Shown here piece by piece: positions 1-10,091 of a stretch of DNA of 64,000 bases. Source of the DNA: Acidimicrobiia bacterium (GTDB lineage Bacteria; Actinomycetota; Acidimicrobiia; Spongiisociales; UBA11373); assembly GCA_029263095.1 (NCBI GenBank), contig JAJCYA010000087.1, forward strand, positions 47,844 through 111,843, written 5' to 3'. Position 1 is the stretch's first letter, and each line of letters begins with the position of its first letter. The position numbers and the translations under genes are program-made. The notes below the pieces were generated by a model. The model searched no databases. It saw only the letters and a list, made by a program, of their open reading frames with translations, and had not been told where the DNA came from.

Positions 1-90
1 CTGACGAGCCGCAAGTTTGCGCTCGGCGTGTCCAAGGCTGCCAGGGACGCCGCACGGAATGCGCTCGCCGCGGGGTGGCCGGATGAGTGA
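1..90 (+). CDS. C-terminal end of an unidentified protein (partial)
   Basis: The frame open from base 1 runs for 29 codons and ends in TGA at 88-90 (C-terminus AAGWPDE). The stop overlaps the ATG at position 83 of the HD-GYP gene within ATGAGTGA, the coupling style seen throughout this window, so it is probably the tail of a real upstream gene in the same operon. The fragment, rich in Ala, Arg and Lys, is too short for a family assignment. Confidence 0.5.
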   Translation: MTSRKFALGVSKAARDAARNALAAGWPDE

Positions 91-1399
91 TCTTCTGGGC
101 ATGAGTTTCTTGCGGGCTCTCTCCAACGCGTCCCGTCGCATGGAGAGGGATGACTCGGAGGCGGGTATCGACGACGCCTTGACCGCGCTCGTTGGCGCGG
201 CCGATGTACTGGCCGCGGGGCCGGGAGAGGCGATCCTGTCGGTCGTTGGAGACGCTTTCTACTTGGGTCGCAAGCTGCTCGCCAACGCCAGTACCGAATT
301 CGACGGGATGCTCTCGGATCTCAAGGCGCAGAAGATCGATTCGATCACTTTGTCCCGCGGCGCCACTCGTAGCGACCTCACCGACCTGGCGGCGCTGCTC
401 GCCGGTACTTCCGATCAGCTCCCCGCCGAAGGCACCGTGCGACTCAACGAGCGTGGGCTACGTCCCTCCGATCTCGAGATCCGACCGCTTCACGAGTTGC
501 GCCGGTCCTATTCGTTCTCCCTGGACACGCTGCGTGATGTGTCTCGTGGTGGATCGCTCCATCTCGATGGTGTAGCGGAGGCAGTGGATGAGTTCATCGA
601 CGGCGGAGCTGCCGACCCGAGTTCGTCGATGCTTCTGGCGACGGTCCAGAACCACGATGAAATCACCTACTACCACTCCGTCAATGTATGCCTGCTCTCT
701 ATGGCTCTCGGTCGCTTTGCCGGCCTTGGGCGCGAGCAATTGCGGATGTTGGGGATGGGTGCCCTGCTGCACGATGTCGGCCGCGTCGTTGTAGATGAGG
801 CCGCTCTTCGCAATCCAGGGAGGCTTAGCAACGAGGACTGGGCTCAGGTTCGGCTACACCCGCAAGAGGGCGCTTCGACGATTCTCGCTGCCTCAGGGAC
901 CGGTCAAGAGATCGCGGCGATCATGGCACTCGAGCACCATGCTCGAATCGATGGTGGGGGCTACCCGGATCTCGGCGGTAGGGCACCCCACCTCTTCAGC
1001 AGGGTCGTTGCCATTGCCGATGCGTATGACGCCATCACGTCGTTCCGGCCGTACCGACCGGCCCGAACTCCCAACGAGGCGCTTCGAGTGCTGTTGGAGG
1101 GCGCCGGAACCGCATTCGACCCAGATCTGTTGCGGTTGTTCATCCAGATGACCGGCGAGTACCCGCCTGGGTCACTACTTGTGATCTCCGACGGGCGAGT
1201 GGTCATGGTCACAGACTCTTCTGATGGCCCGCGGCGAGGCGTTGTGGTGCGATCGGCCGACGGAGAGGTACTCGGCAGACCCGAACCCGTCGAGCTGACG
1301 GGCATCGAGGTCCTCTCGCAGCTGATGGCGGACGAGGCCGGGGTGGATCCAGGTTCCGTGCTGGAATCGATGGAACACGGCGAGAGCGTCGAGCGTTAG
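83..1399 (+). CDS. HD-GYP domain protein, probable cyclic-di-GMP phosphodiesterase
   Basis: This 438-residue cytoplasmic protein has a C-terminal HD-GYP domain. The metal-binding HD pair lies in LLHDVGR (His230-Asp231), and the signature GYP is present in GGGYPD (residues 293-295), followed by VVAIADAYDAITS, the usual next conserved helix. HD-GYP enzymes hydrolyse cyclic di-GMP and act in second-messenger signalling. The first 170 residues show no receiver, PAS or membrane segment that I recognise. The ATG at 83 was chosen because it overlaps the upstream stop and gives MSDLLG; an upstream TTG at 17 would add 22 atypical residues. A tail of about 100 residues after the domain is unassigned. 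Function comes from the motif; the sensed input is unknown. Confidence 0.85.
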   Translation: MSDLLGMSFLRALSNASRRMERDDSEAGIDDALTALVGAADVLAAGPGEAILSVVGDAFYLGRKLLANASTEFDGMLSDLKAQKIDSITLSRGATRSDLTDLAALLAGTSDQLPAEGTVRLNERGLRPSDLEIRPLHELRRSYSFSLDTLRDVSRGGSLHLDGVAEAVDEFIDGGAADPSSSMLLATVQNHDEITYYHSVNVCLLSMALGRFAGLGREQLRMLGMGALLHDVGRVVVDEAALRNPGRLSNEDWAQVRLHPQEGASTILAASGTGQEIAAIMALEHHARIDGGGYPDLGGRAPHLFSRVVAIADAYDAITSFRPYRPARTPNEALRVLLEGAGTAFDPDLLRLFIQMTGEYPPGSLLVISDGRVVMVTDSSDGPRRGVVVRSADGEVLGRPEPVELTGIEVLSQLMADEAGVDPGSVLESMEHGESVER

Positions 1400-1444
1400 C
1401 CCCTCTGTTCCGCACTGCCCGCTCACCGATATGATGGCTTTCCC

Positions 1445-4072
1445 ATGGCCCTGCTGAAGAAGATCCTTAGCGCGGGCGAGGGCAAGAAGATGAAGGAGCT
1501 CGTGGGGCTCGTTGACGTGGTCAACAGCTTCGAGGCCGACATCTCAGCACTCTCCGACGAAGCGCTTCGATCCAAGACCGATGAGTTCCGCAATCGCCTC
1601 GGCGAAGGTGAGACGCTCGACGACATCCTGCCGGAAGCGTTTGCCGTTGTCCGGGAGGCGGCTTGGCGCGTGCTCGGGCAGCGCCACTACGACGTTCAGG
1701 TGGTCGGGGCGGGTGCGCTCCACAGCCACGCAATCGCCGAGATGCGCACCGGAGAGGGCAAGACCCTCGCTTCGACGATGCCGGTCTACCTCAATGCGCT
1801 GGAGGGCAAAGGCGTTCATGTCGTCACGGTCAATGACTATCTGGCCATGCGCGACTCGGAGTGGATGGGCGGCGTGCACCGTTACCTCGGGCTCACCGTG
1901 GGGATCATCCAAGCCGACATGCAACCCGACGAGAGGCGACCCGCCTACGCGGCCGACGTTACGTATGGAACGAACAACGAGTTCGGATTCGATTACCTGC
2001 GCGACAACATGGCGATGGACCCGAAGTACATGGTGCAGCGAGGTCACAACTATGCGATCGTCGACGAGGTCGACTCGATCCTCGTAGACGAGGCGAGGAC
2101 ACCTCTGATCATCAGTGGTCGGGTCGGGGAAAGTGCCAAGTGGTATCGAGATTTCGCCCGGATCGTGCAGCGACTACATGATGAAATCCACTACGAGGTG
2201 GACGAGGGCAAACGCCAGGTCGTTACCACGGAGCAGGGTGTAGCTCAGGTCGAGCAGTTCTTGGGGGTCGACAACATGTACGACCACACCAACACCGACC
2301 TCATTCATCACCTGGACGTAGCACTAAAGGCGAAGGCGCTCTACAAGAACGACATCGACTACGTGGTCGCAAACGGCGAAGTGAAGATTGTCGACGAGTT
2401 CACGGGACGCATTCTCGAAGGCAGGCGATACAGCGAGGGGCTACATCAGGCGATCGAGGCAAAAGAGGGTGTGCGCATCAAGGAGGAGAATCAGACCCTG
2501 GCAACGATCACCTTGCAGAACTACTTCCGCCTGTACGACAAGCTCGCCGGGATGACCGGCACGGCTCTCACCGAGGCGGGTGAATTCAAGGAGATCTACG
2601 AACTCGACGTGGTCGTGGTTCCAACCAATATGCCGATCATTCGCGCTGATGAGCCCGACCTTGTGTACATGACCGAGGACGCCAAATTCAACGCTCTCAC
2701 TGAAGATCTAGTCGAGCGACACGCCAAGGGGCAGCCGGTGCTGGTCGGCACCATCAGCATCGACAATTCGGAGCGGCTGTCGGCGGTCCTCCGCAAGCGG
2801 GGGATTCCTCACGAAGTGCTCAACGCGAAGCAGCATGAGCGGGAGGCCTCGATCATCGCTCAGGCCGGCCGCCTCGGGTCGGTCACCGTTGCCACCAACA
2901 TGGCGGGCCGTGGCGTCGATATCCGGTTGGGTGGCAACCCCGAGGAGATGGCTCTTCACGAGATGCAGAAGCAGGGCCTGGATCCCGAGGATCCGACGTA
3001 CCAGGCGACCTACGAATCCACGTACGAGGCAATTGAGGCTGAGACGCGATCCGAGATGGCGAAGGTGATCGAGCTGGGGGGCCTCTACGTGCTCGCGACT
3101 GAGCGCCACGAATCGCGCCGGATCGACAACCAGCTGCGGGGCAGGTCGGGTCGTCAGGGAGACCCAGGCGAATCCCGGTTCTATCTGTCGCTCGAGGACG
3201 ATCTCATGCGTCGCTTTGCCACCGACCGGGTACAGGCGATCATGCGCCGGCTCAAGATTCCCGACGAAGTACCCATCGAAGCGAAGATGGTCACCAACGC
3301 CATCGAGAGAGCCCAGCGCCAGGTCGAATCGCAGAACTTCGAGATTCGCAAGAACGTCCTCAAGTACGACGAAGTGATGAACCGCCAGCGCGAGGTCATC
3401 TACGACTGGCGTCAACGAGTCCTCACCGGTCGCGACACCGAGGAGCTGGTGCGGGACTGGATCGATGAAGTGGTCGAAATCGAGGTTGGGATCACCCTGG
3501 CCGATGATGTGCCACCCGACGAGTGGGATGGGATTGAGCTGCACCGGCGCCTGTCGGTGGTGTTTCCGACCCGGCTGGATCCCACCGGACTCTTCGAGTC
3601 CGGGGACGATCTGACCGAAGTGGCGGACCGGATAGCCGCAGATGCGCAGGAGGTGTACACCTCACGTGGCGAGGAACTCGGCGAGGCTCTTCTCAGGAAG
3701 CTGGAACGCACCGTTGTGCTATCGATCGTCGACAACAAGTGGCGTGAGCAGCTGGCTGAAATGGACTACCTCCGTTCGGGTGTCGGGTTGCGAGCCATGG
3801 GTCAGAGAGACCCGCTGACCGAATACCAGCGTGAGGCGTACGACTACTTCGCCGAAATGGTCGACAGCATCAAGGTCGACAGCGTTAGGTACCTCTTCCA
3901 CTCCCAGGTGGTCGAGCAGCAGAACAAGCCCGATCCTGTGGTGCGTTTGGGTGGAACGGGTGGGGCCGCCTTCAAACGCCAAGCGAAGGTCGGTGAAAAG
4001 ATCGGTCGGAACGATCCCTGTCACTGTGGGAGCGGCAAGAAGTACAAGAGGTGCCACGGAGCAGTGGCCTAG
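1445..4072 (+). CDS. secA: SecA preprotein translocase ATPase
   Basis: SecA drives post-translational export of unfolded preproteins through SecYEG. The 875-residue protein has the family's length and order: Walker A in MRTGEGKT (about residues 100-107), the DEAD-type box DEVD near residue 207, the preprotein cross-linking region, the second helicase domain with [13 protein letters not shown] and the arginine-finger region [10 protein letters not shown], a helical scaffold, and a C-terminal zinc motif [13 protein letters not shown]. The zinc tail is the SecB/ribosome-binding SEC-C motif. Actinobacteria often carry SecA1 and SecA2; the full length and zinc tail fit the essential SecA1 form. 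The gene starts 45 bases after the HD-GYP stop and converges with the alkD-like gene downstream. Confidence 0.97.
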   Translation: MALLKKILSAGEGKKMKELVGLVDVVNSFEADISALSDEALRSKTDEFRNRLGEGETLDDILPEAFAVVREAAWRVLGQRHYDVQVVGAGALHSHAIAEMRTGEGKTLASTMPVYLNALEGKGVHVVTVNDYLAMRDSEWMGGVHRYLGLTVGIIQADMQPDERRPAYAADVTYGTNNEFGFDYLRDNMAMDPKYMVQRGHNYAIVDEVDSILVDEARTPLIISGRVGESAKWYRDFARIVQRLHDEIHYEVDEGKRQVVTTEQGVAQVEQFLGVDNMYDHTNTDLIHHLDVALKAKALYKNDIDYVVANGEVKIVDEFTGRILEGRRYSEGLHQAIEAKEGVRIKEENQTLATITLQNYFRLYDKLAGMTGTALTEAGEFKEIYELDVVVVPTNMPIIRADEPDLVYMTEDAKFNALTEDLVERHAKGQPVLVGTISIDNSERLSAVLRKRGIPHEVLNAKQHEREASIIAQAGRLGSVTVATNMAGRGVDIRLGGNPEEMALHEMQKQGLDPEDPTYQATYESTYEAIEAETRSEMAKVIELGGLYVLATERHESRRIDNQLRGRSGRQGDPGESRFYLSLEDDLMRRFATDRVQAIMRRLKIPDEVPIEAKMVTNAIERAQRQVESQNFEIRKNVLKYDEVMNRQREVIYDWRQRVLTGRDTEELVRDWIDEVVEIEVGITLADDVPPDEWDGIELHRRLSVVFPTRLDPTGLFESGDDLTEVADRIAADAQEVYTSRGEELGEALLRKLERTVVLSIVDNKWREQLAEMDYLRSGVGLRAMGQRDPLTEYQREAYDYFAEMVDSIKVDSVRYLFHSQVVEQQNKPDPVVRLGGTGGAAFKRQAKVGEKIGRNDPCHCGSGKKYKRCHGAVA

Positions 4073-4170
4073 CTCGCGTTGCCAGCCTGGGCCGATTCCG
4101 CCGCCTGCGGCGCCGACGTCTCGTTTCGCCCGATGGTCCGAATCGGAGTATCAATACCCGTGAGTTGATC

Positions 4171-4911
4171 TCACCTGCGACGCCTCTTGCCTCGGATTCC
4201 CAATTCGGATCGCATCTCGTCCGGCAGCCGGGATGCAGCCATTCGGGTCGCTTCGCGGCTCATCGAATCCTGGCGGCCCCGTACGAAATCGAACACCTTG
4301 CTCGGCTCTGCATCGCTGAGTGAACGGAGCACCCACCCGACCCCGGTCTGGGAGAATCGCTGCGGATCTGTGACGTTCTTTCGGCAGACGTCCAGCACTA
4401 TCGACGTGATTTCCGAGTCGCCCCGCCCAACGATGTTTACGAACGCCACTGCTGCGCAGCGGCGTCGCCATAGTCCAGGCGCATCAGCCCATCCGGCGAT
4501 TTCGTGGGCCTTGGAGATACCGTCCCGATCGATGATCGGACCAAGAACGCGGACGCAGAGCCAATCTGTTGTGTTCCAGTCCGCGATCGATCCGTCATCG
4601 AGCACAGCCGCGATGTCGGACAGCAGATCCCGCGTGTCTCGGCCGGATGGAAGGACGTGCTCTTGGAGTAGGAGAATGCCGGCGAGCTTCTCCTCTGCGA
4701 TCGGTCGACCCAGCAGTGTGATGGCATTGAGCTGCCACTCATGGCTGGGGATCTCTTCGGCCCACTCCGCGACGGTAGATCTGATCCCGGCCATTGGGAC
4801 TCCGAAGAACTCGATATCACCCTTGAGATAGCGCTCCCACCATGCCTTCTTGGAGGAGTCGCCGCTGGACTCCAGACGAGAGCGGAGCGTTTCGATGTCC
4901 TCATCGGGCAT
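4171..4911 (-). CDS. AlkD-like DNA alkylation repair protein
   Basis: This 246-residue protein is read leftward from an ATG at 4911. Helical repeats rich in Trp and Arg, including the segments KAWWERYLKGDIEFFGVPMAGIR and GWADAPGLWRRRCAAVAFV (split here for length), match the HEAT-like AlkC/AlkD DNA glycosylase family, which excises alkylated purines. The Trp-Arg-Arg-Arg cluster lies where AlkD carries its DNA-contact residues. The gene is convergent with secA and divergent from prfB (54 bp between starts). The highly basic C-terminus (GKRRRR) could help DNA contact. The family call is fairly firm; substrate is inferred. Confidence 0.75.
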   Translation of the reverse strand: MPDEDIETLRSRLESSGDSSKKAWWERYLKGDIEFFGVPMAGIRSTVAEWAEEIPSHEWQLNAITLLGRPIAEEKLAGILLLQEHVLPSGRDTRDLLSDIAAVLDDGSIADWNTTDWLCVRVLGPIIDRDGISKAHEIAGWADAPGLWRRRCAAVAFVNIVGRGDSEITSIVLDVCRKNVTDPQRFSQTGVGWVLRSLSDAEPSKVFDFVRGRQDSMSREATRMAASRLPDEMRSELGIRGKRRRR

Positions 4912-4965
4912 CGTCTCACGCTACCGGCTCCAAGTCCTCGGTTGCTGGTTACCCTCCGTGCCGCA

Positions 4966-6073
4966 ATGGATCAGGATCCCCGAGCCGCCATCTCCTCCCT
5001 CCGGGCGCGTCTTGACGACGCCAGGAGGTTCCTTTGACGTTCCGGGCAAACTTCAAGCGCTCGAGCGTCTGAAAGAGCAGGCCGCGGCCCCCAATCTGTG
5101 GGACGACCGACAGAGGGCGCTGCAAGTGACTCGTACCCTTGCTCGGTACGAGGGGGTCATAGGCCGAGTCGATCGACTCGCCGGGGAGATCGACGACGCC
5201 GAGGTCTTGTCCGATCTGGCACACGAGGAGGCCGACGATTCGGCCGCCGCCGACGTGTTGGCCGAGCTCGAAGCGGTTGACGCCGATCTTGCGGGTCTAG
5301 AGCGTGAGAGTCTCTTCTTTGGCGAATACGACGATCGGCCGGCGATTGTGAGCATCCACGCAGGGGCAGGGGGAGTGGATGCAGCAGACTGGGCCGAGAT
5401 GCTGCTGCGCATGTACCTGCGCTACTTGGAGCGGCGAGGTTTCGACGTCGAATTCGATGAGTACCTTCCTGCGGAAGAGGCGGGGATCAGGTCGGCTGCG
5501 CTCACCGTCCGCGGCGAGAATGCTTACGGAATCCTGGAAAGCGAGCGCGGGGTTCATCGATTGGTTCGCATCAGCCCGTTCGATTCGGCATCGCGTCGAC
5601 ACACCTCCTTTGCCGGTGTCGATGTAATCCCTGAGGTCGAAGTGGAAGAGGTTGAGATCAATCCCGACGACCTGCGGATCGACGTATTCAGATCGTCGGG
5701 GGCAGGCGGTCAGCATGTGAACGTGACGGACTCTGCGGTTCGGATCACACACGAACCCACAGGGATCGTGGTGGCGTGTCAGGCGGAACGCTCCCAGCTA
5801 CAGAACCGCAATCGGGCCATGGCGCTCCTTGCCGCCAGACTCGCCGAGCGCGCCCGTAAGGAGCAGTTGGAGCAGATAGAAGAGATTCGCGGCGAACAGG
5901 GTGAAGCCGCCTGGGGGCGCCAAATCAGGTCCTACGTGATGCAGCCCTACCAGCTGGTGAAGGACGTTCGTACCGACCTCGAAGTCGGCAATGTCCAGGG
6001 AGTACTCGACGGCGATCTCGAGGGCTTCTCGGATGCGTATCTCCAGTGGCGTAGGGCCGAAACCGGTTCATGA
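4966..6073 (+). CDS. prfB: Peptide chain release factor 2, with programmed +1 frameshift
   Basis: RF2 terminates translation at UGA and UAA. The gene starts at ATG 4966, encodes 23 codons (MDQDPRAAISSL then RARLDDARRFL), and meets an in-frame TGA at 5035-5037. Translation resumes one base on (GAC at 5036) and runs to 6073, giving about 368 residues. The RF2-specific anticodon tripeptide SPF is at about residues 203-205, and the peptidyl-tRNA hydrolysis motif GGQ at about 247-249. A naive reading frame from 4850 would add a spurious N-terminus. The join 4966-5034, 5036-6073 restores the canonical start of helix 1 (ARRFLDVPGKLQALERLKEQ). RF2 thereby controls its own level: when it is scarce, ribosomes pause at UGA and shift. 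Confidence 0.95.
5023..5038 (+). promoter_or_regulatory. prfB programmed +1 ribosomal frameshift site
   Basis: The sequence AGGAGGTTCCTTTGAC contains an internal Shine-Dalgarno-like AGGAGG three bases upstream of the slippery CTT, then the TGA stop and a C in the fourth position. This matches the arrangement of the classical RF2 autoregulatory site (Shine-Dalgarno, CUU, UGA, C). The conserved RF2 helix continues directly in the +1 frame, which excludes a sequencing error as the simplest explanation. Confidence 0.95.
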
Positions 6074-6183
6074 GCGTCGGTCTGGGAGATACGCGGAACT
6101 AGTCCGACCCCCTAGTAGATTCCGAGGGCACGTGTGGAAACCGACGGGCGCGAGACCCCGCCGAGGCACACCCAAGAGGTCCG

Positions 6184-6888
6184 ATGATTCGCTTGCAGGA
6201 TGTATCCAAGGTCTACGACGGTGGAACCGTCGCGGTCAACGACGTGTCGGTCGAGATCCAGAAGGGCGAGTTCGTATTCCTCGTCGGTCCATCGGGATCG
6301 GGCAAGTCGACGCTGATCCGCCTCATGCTCCGTCAGGAGCTTCCCACCCAAGGTGCGATTTGGGTGGCGGGCAAGCACACGACGAAGCTGCCGTCCTGGA
6401 AGGTGCCCTTGCTGCGCCGGTCATTGGGGACGGTGTTCCAGGACTTCAAGCTCCTCCCCAACAAGACGGTGTACGAAAACGTCTCGTTTGCGCTCGAGGT
6501 GATTGGGCGGCCCCGACATGTGATTCGAAACCAAGTCCCGCAAGTTCTCAAACTGGTCGGCTTGGCCACCAAGGCGGATCGTCTGCCTACTCAGCTCTCG
6601 GGTGGTGAGCAACAGCGCGTTTCTATTGCTCGGGCATTCGTCAACCGCCCGCTGATCATCCTCGCCGACGAGCCCACCGGGAACCTCGACCCTGCTACCT
6701 CGGTCGGCATCATGCGCCTGCTCGATCGAATCAATCGGAGTGGGACGACGGTCGTGATGGCTACCCACGATCACGCCATCGTCGATGCCATGCGGCGCCG
6801 AGTGATTGCACTCGAACGTGGTCGGGTGGTGCGCGACCAATCCCGGGGAGCGTACGAAACCCCCGATCAGGATCCGGAAGCGGACTGA
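6184..6888 (+). CDS. ftsE: Cell division ATP-binding protein FtsE
   Basis: FtsE is the cytoplasmic ABC ATPase of the FtsEX complex, which links the divisome to peptidoglycan hydrolases. The 234-residue protein has Walker A GPSGSGKS (residues 35-42), the Q-loop region [17 protein letters not shown] typical of FtsE, the ABC signature LSGGEQQR, Walker [13 protein letters not shown], and the switch His in [10 protein letters not shown]. It is followed after one base by ftsX, then by a LytM-type gene that is the likely effector. The 110-base gap after prfB leaves room for its own promoter. Confidence 0.96.
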   Translation: MIRLQDVSKVYDGGTVAVNDVSVEIQKGEFVFLVGPSGSGKSTLIRLMLRQELPTQGAIWVAGKHTTKLPSWKVPLLRRSLGTVFQDFKLLPNKTVYENVSFALEVIGRPRHVIRNQVPQVLKLVGLATKADRLPTQLSGGEQQRVSIARAFVNRPLIILADEPTGNLDPATSVGIMRLLDRINRSGTTVVMATHDHAIVDAMRRRVIALERGRVVRDQSRGAYETPDQDPEAD

Positions 6889-6889
6889 A

Positions 6890-7771
6890 ATGCGACTGCA
6901 GTACTTGCTCGGCCAGGCGATCGCCAACCTCCGGCGGAACGTTCTCGTCGTCTTCGCCGCCGTCGTCGCGGTTCTCGTGATGCTCACGCTCGTCTTTGGG
7001 ACCATCGTCCTGCGCTGGTCGATCGATCAGGACATCGGGCGCTGGGACGACAATGTTCGTGTCATTGCGTTTCTGGGCGACGACCTGACCCTTGAGGACA
7101 TCGACGCCCTCCAACAGGACATTCAAGGATGGGAACAGGTCGACGCTGTCGAGTACTTCTCCAAGGCCGAGGCGCTTGACGAGTTTCGTGAGTTGTTCGC
7201 CGATCAGCAGTCTCTGATCGATGTTGTGGAGGAGGATCCGTCCATTCTTCCGGCCTCGCTGAGGATACGGCCGACGGCGGCAGCCGACTATTCGGCGATT
7301 ACAGACCGCCTGGTCGTGATTCCAGGTATCCGTGAGGTTTCTGCAGCTGATGAAGCAATCGATGCTCTCGTCGCCCGCTCGGATCGACTTCGCACCTTCT
7401 CTGTGTGGATCGTCGTCGTTCTGGGTGCGGCGGCAGTGGTCCTGATCGCCAACACGATTCGAATCGCAATATTCGCCAGGCGTGATGAGATCGGCATCAT
7501 GAAGCTTGTGGGTGCCGGCAATTGGTTTGTCCGCATTCCGTTCTTTTTGGAGGGGATCATCGAAGGGGTCGTCGGGGCCGCTTTGTCTGTCGCTCTCGTC
7601 TGGGGGGTCAGCGGATCGATCGCCGAGCTGTTCTCAACCTCAACCGATCCGGGGGCGTTGACGGTCCCGGTCGACTTCCTCATCAGCAATGGACTTCTCA
7701 TCATCGGCTTTGGTGCCGGTACCGGCCTCCTGGGGAGTGCCTTCGGGATGTGGGGATTCCTGCGGGACTGA
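6890..7771 (+). CDS. ftsX: Cell division protein FtsX
   Basis: This 293-residue membrane partner of FtsE has the expected plan: a cytoplasmic N-terminus (MRLQYLLGQAIANLRRN), TM1 (VLVVFAAVVAVLVMLTLV), a periplasmic loop of about 140 residues that in this family contacts the hydrolase, then three further TM segments, including a permease-type region VLGAAAVVLIANTIRIAIFARRDEI and KLVGAGNWFVRIPFFLEG (split for length). ATG 6890 was chosen one base after the ftsE stop; longer frames begin inside ftsE. The stop overlaps the next start in TGATG. Confidence 0.94.
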   Translation: MRLQYLLGQAIANLRRNVLVVFAAVVAVLVMLTLVFGTIVLRWSIDQDIGRWDDNVRVIAFLGDDLTLEDIDALQQDIQGWEQVDAVEYFSKAEALDEFRELFADQQSLIDVVEEDPSILPASLRIRPTAAADYSAITDRLVVIPGIREVSAADEAIDALVARSDRLRTFSVWIVVVLGAAAVVLIANTIRIAIFARRDEIGIMKLVGAGNWFVRIPFFLEGIIEGVVGAALSVALVWGVSGSIAELFSTSTDPGALTVPVDFLISNGLLIIGFGAGTGLLGSAFGMWGFLRD

Positions 7772-8952
7772 TGCGACGCCTAATGGTGCCGGCGGTCGCC
7801 GTCACCGCCTTCCTTCTCGTTGCCGCTCCGGCTGCGGCCGACCTCGGTTCGGATCTTGCCGAGGTCGCGCAGCAGATCGATGATCTCGAGTCGGCGGTTG
7901 CTGCAGCCGAGGGTGCTCGAACTGAGTTTGTGGCGAGAGTTCTCGAAACGGCTCGACAGCTCGAGGCGGTGGTTGAGGAGATGCTGGCAGCTGAGCAGTT
8001 GCTGGCGGATACCGAGGCCACGATCGTCTCCACGGAAACGTTCATTGCGGATCTGGTCGAGCAGATGGATGTCCGGCAGGGTGTGATCCTTCGACTTCGC
8101 GCCGACGCGACACACGAGCGTCAGGCGGCGTTGGCACGGGCCGTGGATGTGTATATGTCGGCTCACTCCGATGTATCGAACCGCTTTGTCGGTGGCGACG
8201 ATCCTGATTCTGGGGTCGGCATCATCTATGCAGATCGTGTCCAGAACGTTGCCGACCAAGTGATCGCCGAATACGAGCTGCACCGTTTCCAGGAGCAGCA
8301 GGAGGTCACGCGCTTGGCGGCCGATCGCGCAGAAGCCGAGGTTCAGACTGCGGCGCTGAGAGTTCAACGAGCCAGACGTGAGGAGATCGCAAAAGAGGTG
8401 GCCATCCAAGTGGCTGACGTGGAGGCTCAGCTCGCCGAGCAACAGACCCTTTTGGCGCGTATGGAGCGCGAGATCGCTCACTTCGAAGGCGAGATTGCTG
8501 ATTTGGCTAGAGAAGAAGACCTCATTCGTGCGCTCATCGCTCAGGAGCAGAGCGGAGACGGGGACGCACCGGGACTGCTCTTGCGTCCCCTCCCCGGAGG
8601 GGTGTCGAGCGGGTTCGGGTGGCGGATCCACCCCATCTACGGCGATTCTCGGCTTCACACCGGATGGGATATGAATGGCTCGTGTGGAGAACCGATCGTT
8701 GCTGCTGCGGCCGGGCGCGTCTTTTTCGCCGGGTGGAAGGGTGGATATGGGAACGCGGTGATGATCGATCACGGAGGAGGGTTGTCCACTCTTTCTGCGC
8801 ACCAGTCGTCGATGGGTGTCGTCTATGACCAACAGGTGACGACGGGACAGGTGATCGGTTGGGTGGGGACAACAGGAACCTCAACGTCCTGCCATCTGCA
8901 TTGGGAGGTGCGGGTGAACGGAGATCCCGTGGATCCGACCCCGTACGTGTGA
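7771..8952 (+). CDS. EnvC-like murein hydrolase, coiled coil plus M23 (LytM) peptidase
   Basis: This 393-residue secreted protein is probably the extracellular effector of FtsEX. It has a signal peptide (MRRLMVPAVAVTAFLLVAAPAAA), then long heptad-rich helices rich in Glu, Ala and Gln (residues 30-260), then a LytM domain. The zinc and catalytic motifs look complete: HTGWD, SAHQS in the position of the usual Y-x-H-L-S, and HLHWEV. The coiled coil plus LytM layout is that of EnvC/RipC-type proteins controlled by FtsX. Unlike E. coli EnvC, the active-site histidines are kept, so it may cut peptidoglycan itself. Its start overlaps the ftsX stop by one base and its stop overlaps smpB. Confidence 0.88.
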   Translation: MRRLMVPAVAVTAFLLVAAPAAADLGSDLAEVAQQIDDLESAVAAAEGARTEFVARVLETARQLEAVVEEMLAAEQLLADTEATIVSTETFIADLVEQMDVRQGVILRLRADATHERQAALARAVDVYMSAHSDVSNRFVGGDDPDSGVGIIYADRVQNVADQVIAEYELHRFQEQQEVTRLAADRAEAEVQTAALRVQRARREEIAKEVAIQVADVEAQLAEQQTLLARMEREIAHFEGEIADLAREEDLIRALIAQEQSGDGDAPGLLLRPLPGGVSSGFGWRIHPIYGDSRLHTGWDMNGSCGEPIVAAAAGRVFFAGWKGGYGNAVMIDHGGGLSTLSAHQSSMGVVYDQQVTTGQVIGWVGTTGTSTSCHLHWEVRVNGDPVDPTPYV

Positions 8953-9410
8953 TGGGTACCAAGTCGATCGCCACCAACCGCAGGGCTCGTTTCAACTACG
9001 AGATCTCCGAGACGTACGAGGCGGGGATAGTGCTGCTCGGTTCCGAGGTGAAGAGCTTGCGCGCCGGACATGCTGATCTCAAGGATTCCTACGCCTCGGT
9101 CCGTGACGGTGAGATGTGGTTGGTGGGGATGCGGATATCGCCGTACGAGTATGCGCGGGACGGTGGTCACGAGCCGGAACGAGAGCGCAAGCTCCTTCTC
9201 CACAAACGCGAGATCGAGAAGATCGGATCGAATCTGGCCGAAAAGGGGCTCTCCCTCTTGCCTATGAGCCTCTATTTCAAGAATGGGAAGGTCAAGGTTG
9301 AACTCGGGCTGGGCAAGGGCAAGACACAACGCGACAAACGCGAGACGCTACGACGACGCCAGGCTGACAGAGAGATGGAGCGGGCGATGCGGCATAGGGA
9401 TGTTGATTGA
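8952..9410 (+). CDS. smpB: SsrA-binding protein SmpB
   Basis: SmpB binds tmRNA and delivers it to stalled ribosomes. The 152-residue protein has the family core: ATNRRARFNYEISETYEAGI, LLGSEVKSLRAG, DSYA, and the basic C-terminal tail GKGKTQRDKRET with further Arg-rich residues that enters the empty mRNA channel. The ATG at 8952 overlaps the preceding TGA in TGATG. The tmRNA gene lies 146 bases downstream, so the two partners of trans-translation are adjacent. Confidence 0.96.
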   Translation: MGTKSIATNRRARFNYEISETYEAGIVLLGSEVKSLRAGHADLKDSYASVRDGEMWLVGMRISPYEYARDGGHEPERERKLLLHKREIEKIGSNLAEKGLSLLPMSLYFKNGKVKVELGLGKGKTQRDKRETLRRRQADREMERAMRHRDVD

Positions 9411-9556
9411 TTGGTGGTGTGGCTCCATCTCGTCCGTGCGGGTAGGGGCCCGGACGGTTTTGCGATGAGGCGTCAGCCGAAGAGCGATCAGTGCTTAGGA
9501 ATCCCCCTGGCGTACCGATCGTTGTATCTTGTACAAGCGCCTGTGGCGTAATCCAC

Positions 9557-9907
9557 GGGGGTGACATGGTTTCGACTTTGAGGGTTGAAGTGTCGGAAGC
9601 GAGCCGAGGTCCCCGGAGTCCTCGTTAAAGAGCCGGGAAACAAACCAAGTGCCGAAGACAACTTCGCACTGGCTGCCTAACTAGAGCAGCTCGTCCGTCT
9701 GGAGGGTTCCCCTCTCGCCAGGTCCGGGCGCCGCAATAGGGGATGCTCCCGCCGGGATGCCGGGATCGGCGGGTCAAGATCAACTCCGGCTAGGGCACAG
9801 GACCACCCGCCGATAGGGCCCTGTGTTCCGAAGCTCGCTATCGGCTGCGCTCGGAGATGCCGACGCTGAAGCCTCAGAGGACCGGGGTTCGACTCCCCGC
9901 ACCTCCA
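9557..9907 (+). ncRNA. ssrA: tmRNA (SsrA)
   Basis: The 5' end GGGGGTGACATGGTTTCGAC and 3' end GGGGTTCGACTCCCCGCACC-TCCA are the hallmark termini. They pair as a 7-bp acceptor stem containing a G3-U70 pair, the alanine identity signal; the same acceptor stem occurs in tRNA-Ala(GGC) at 63810. The tag frame GCC GAA GAC AAC TTC GCA CTG GCT GCC TAA (9651-9680) encodes AEDNFALAA, ending in the ALAA degron recognised by ClpXP. The exact resume codon is inferred from tag position. No CCA is encoded after the discriminator A. Length is about 351 nt. Confidence 0.95.
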
Positions 9908-9910
9908 CTC

Positions 9911-9937
9911 GATTCGGCCCGCGATGCGGGCCGAATC
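9911..9937 (+). terminator. Perfect hairpin after tmRNA
   Basis: GATTCGGCCCGC and GCGGGCCGAATC form a perfect 12-bp inverted repeat around a GAT loop, three bases past the tmRNA end. There is no following T run, so it may act as a transcript end or processing structure rather than a classical intrinsic terminator. Confidence 0.65.
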
Positions 9938-10091
9938 TCGCGATGTGTGTGCCCGGCCGGACTTCGCCGCCAGCGGCGGCGAACAGGCGTTGGTCCGGCC
10001 TCCTCCGCATGGTGGGGGCCCCAACCCCACCGCGGCTGTCCCGGTCTTTCGTCTGCGGGGAGCACTCTTCCTCCGAGAGAGGCTTGAGTCT

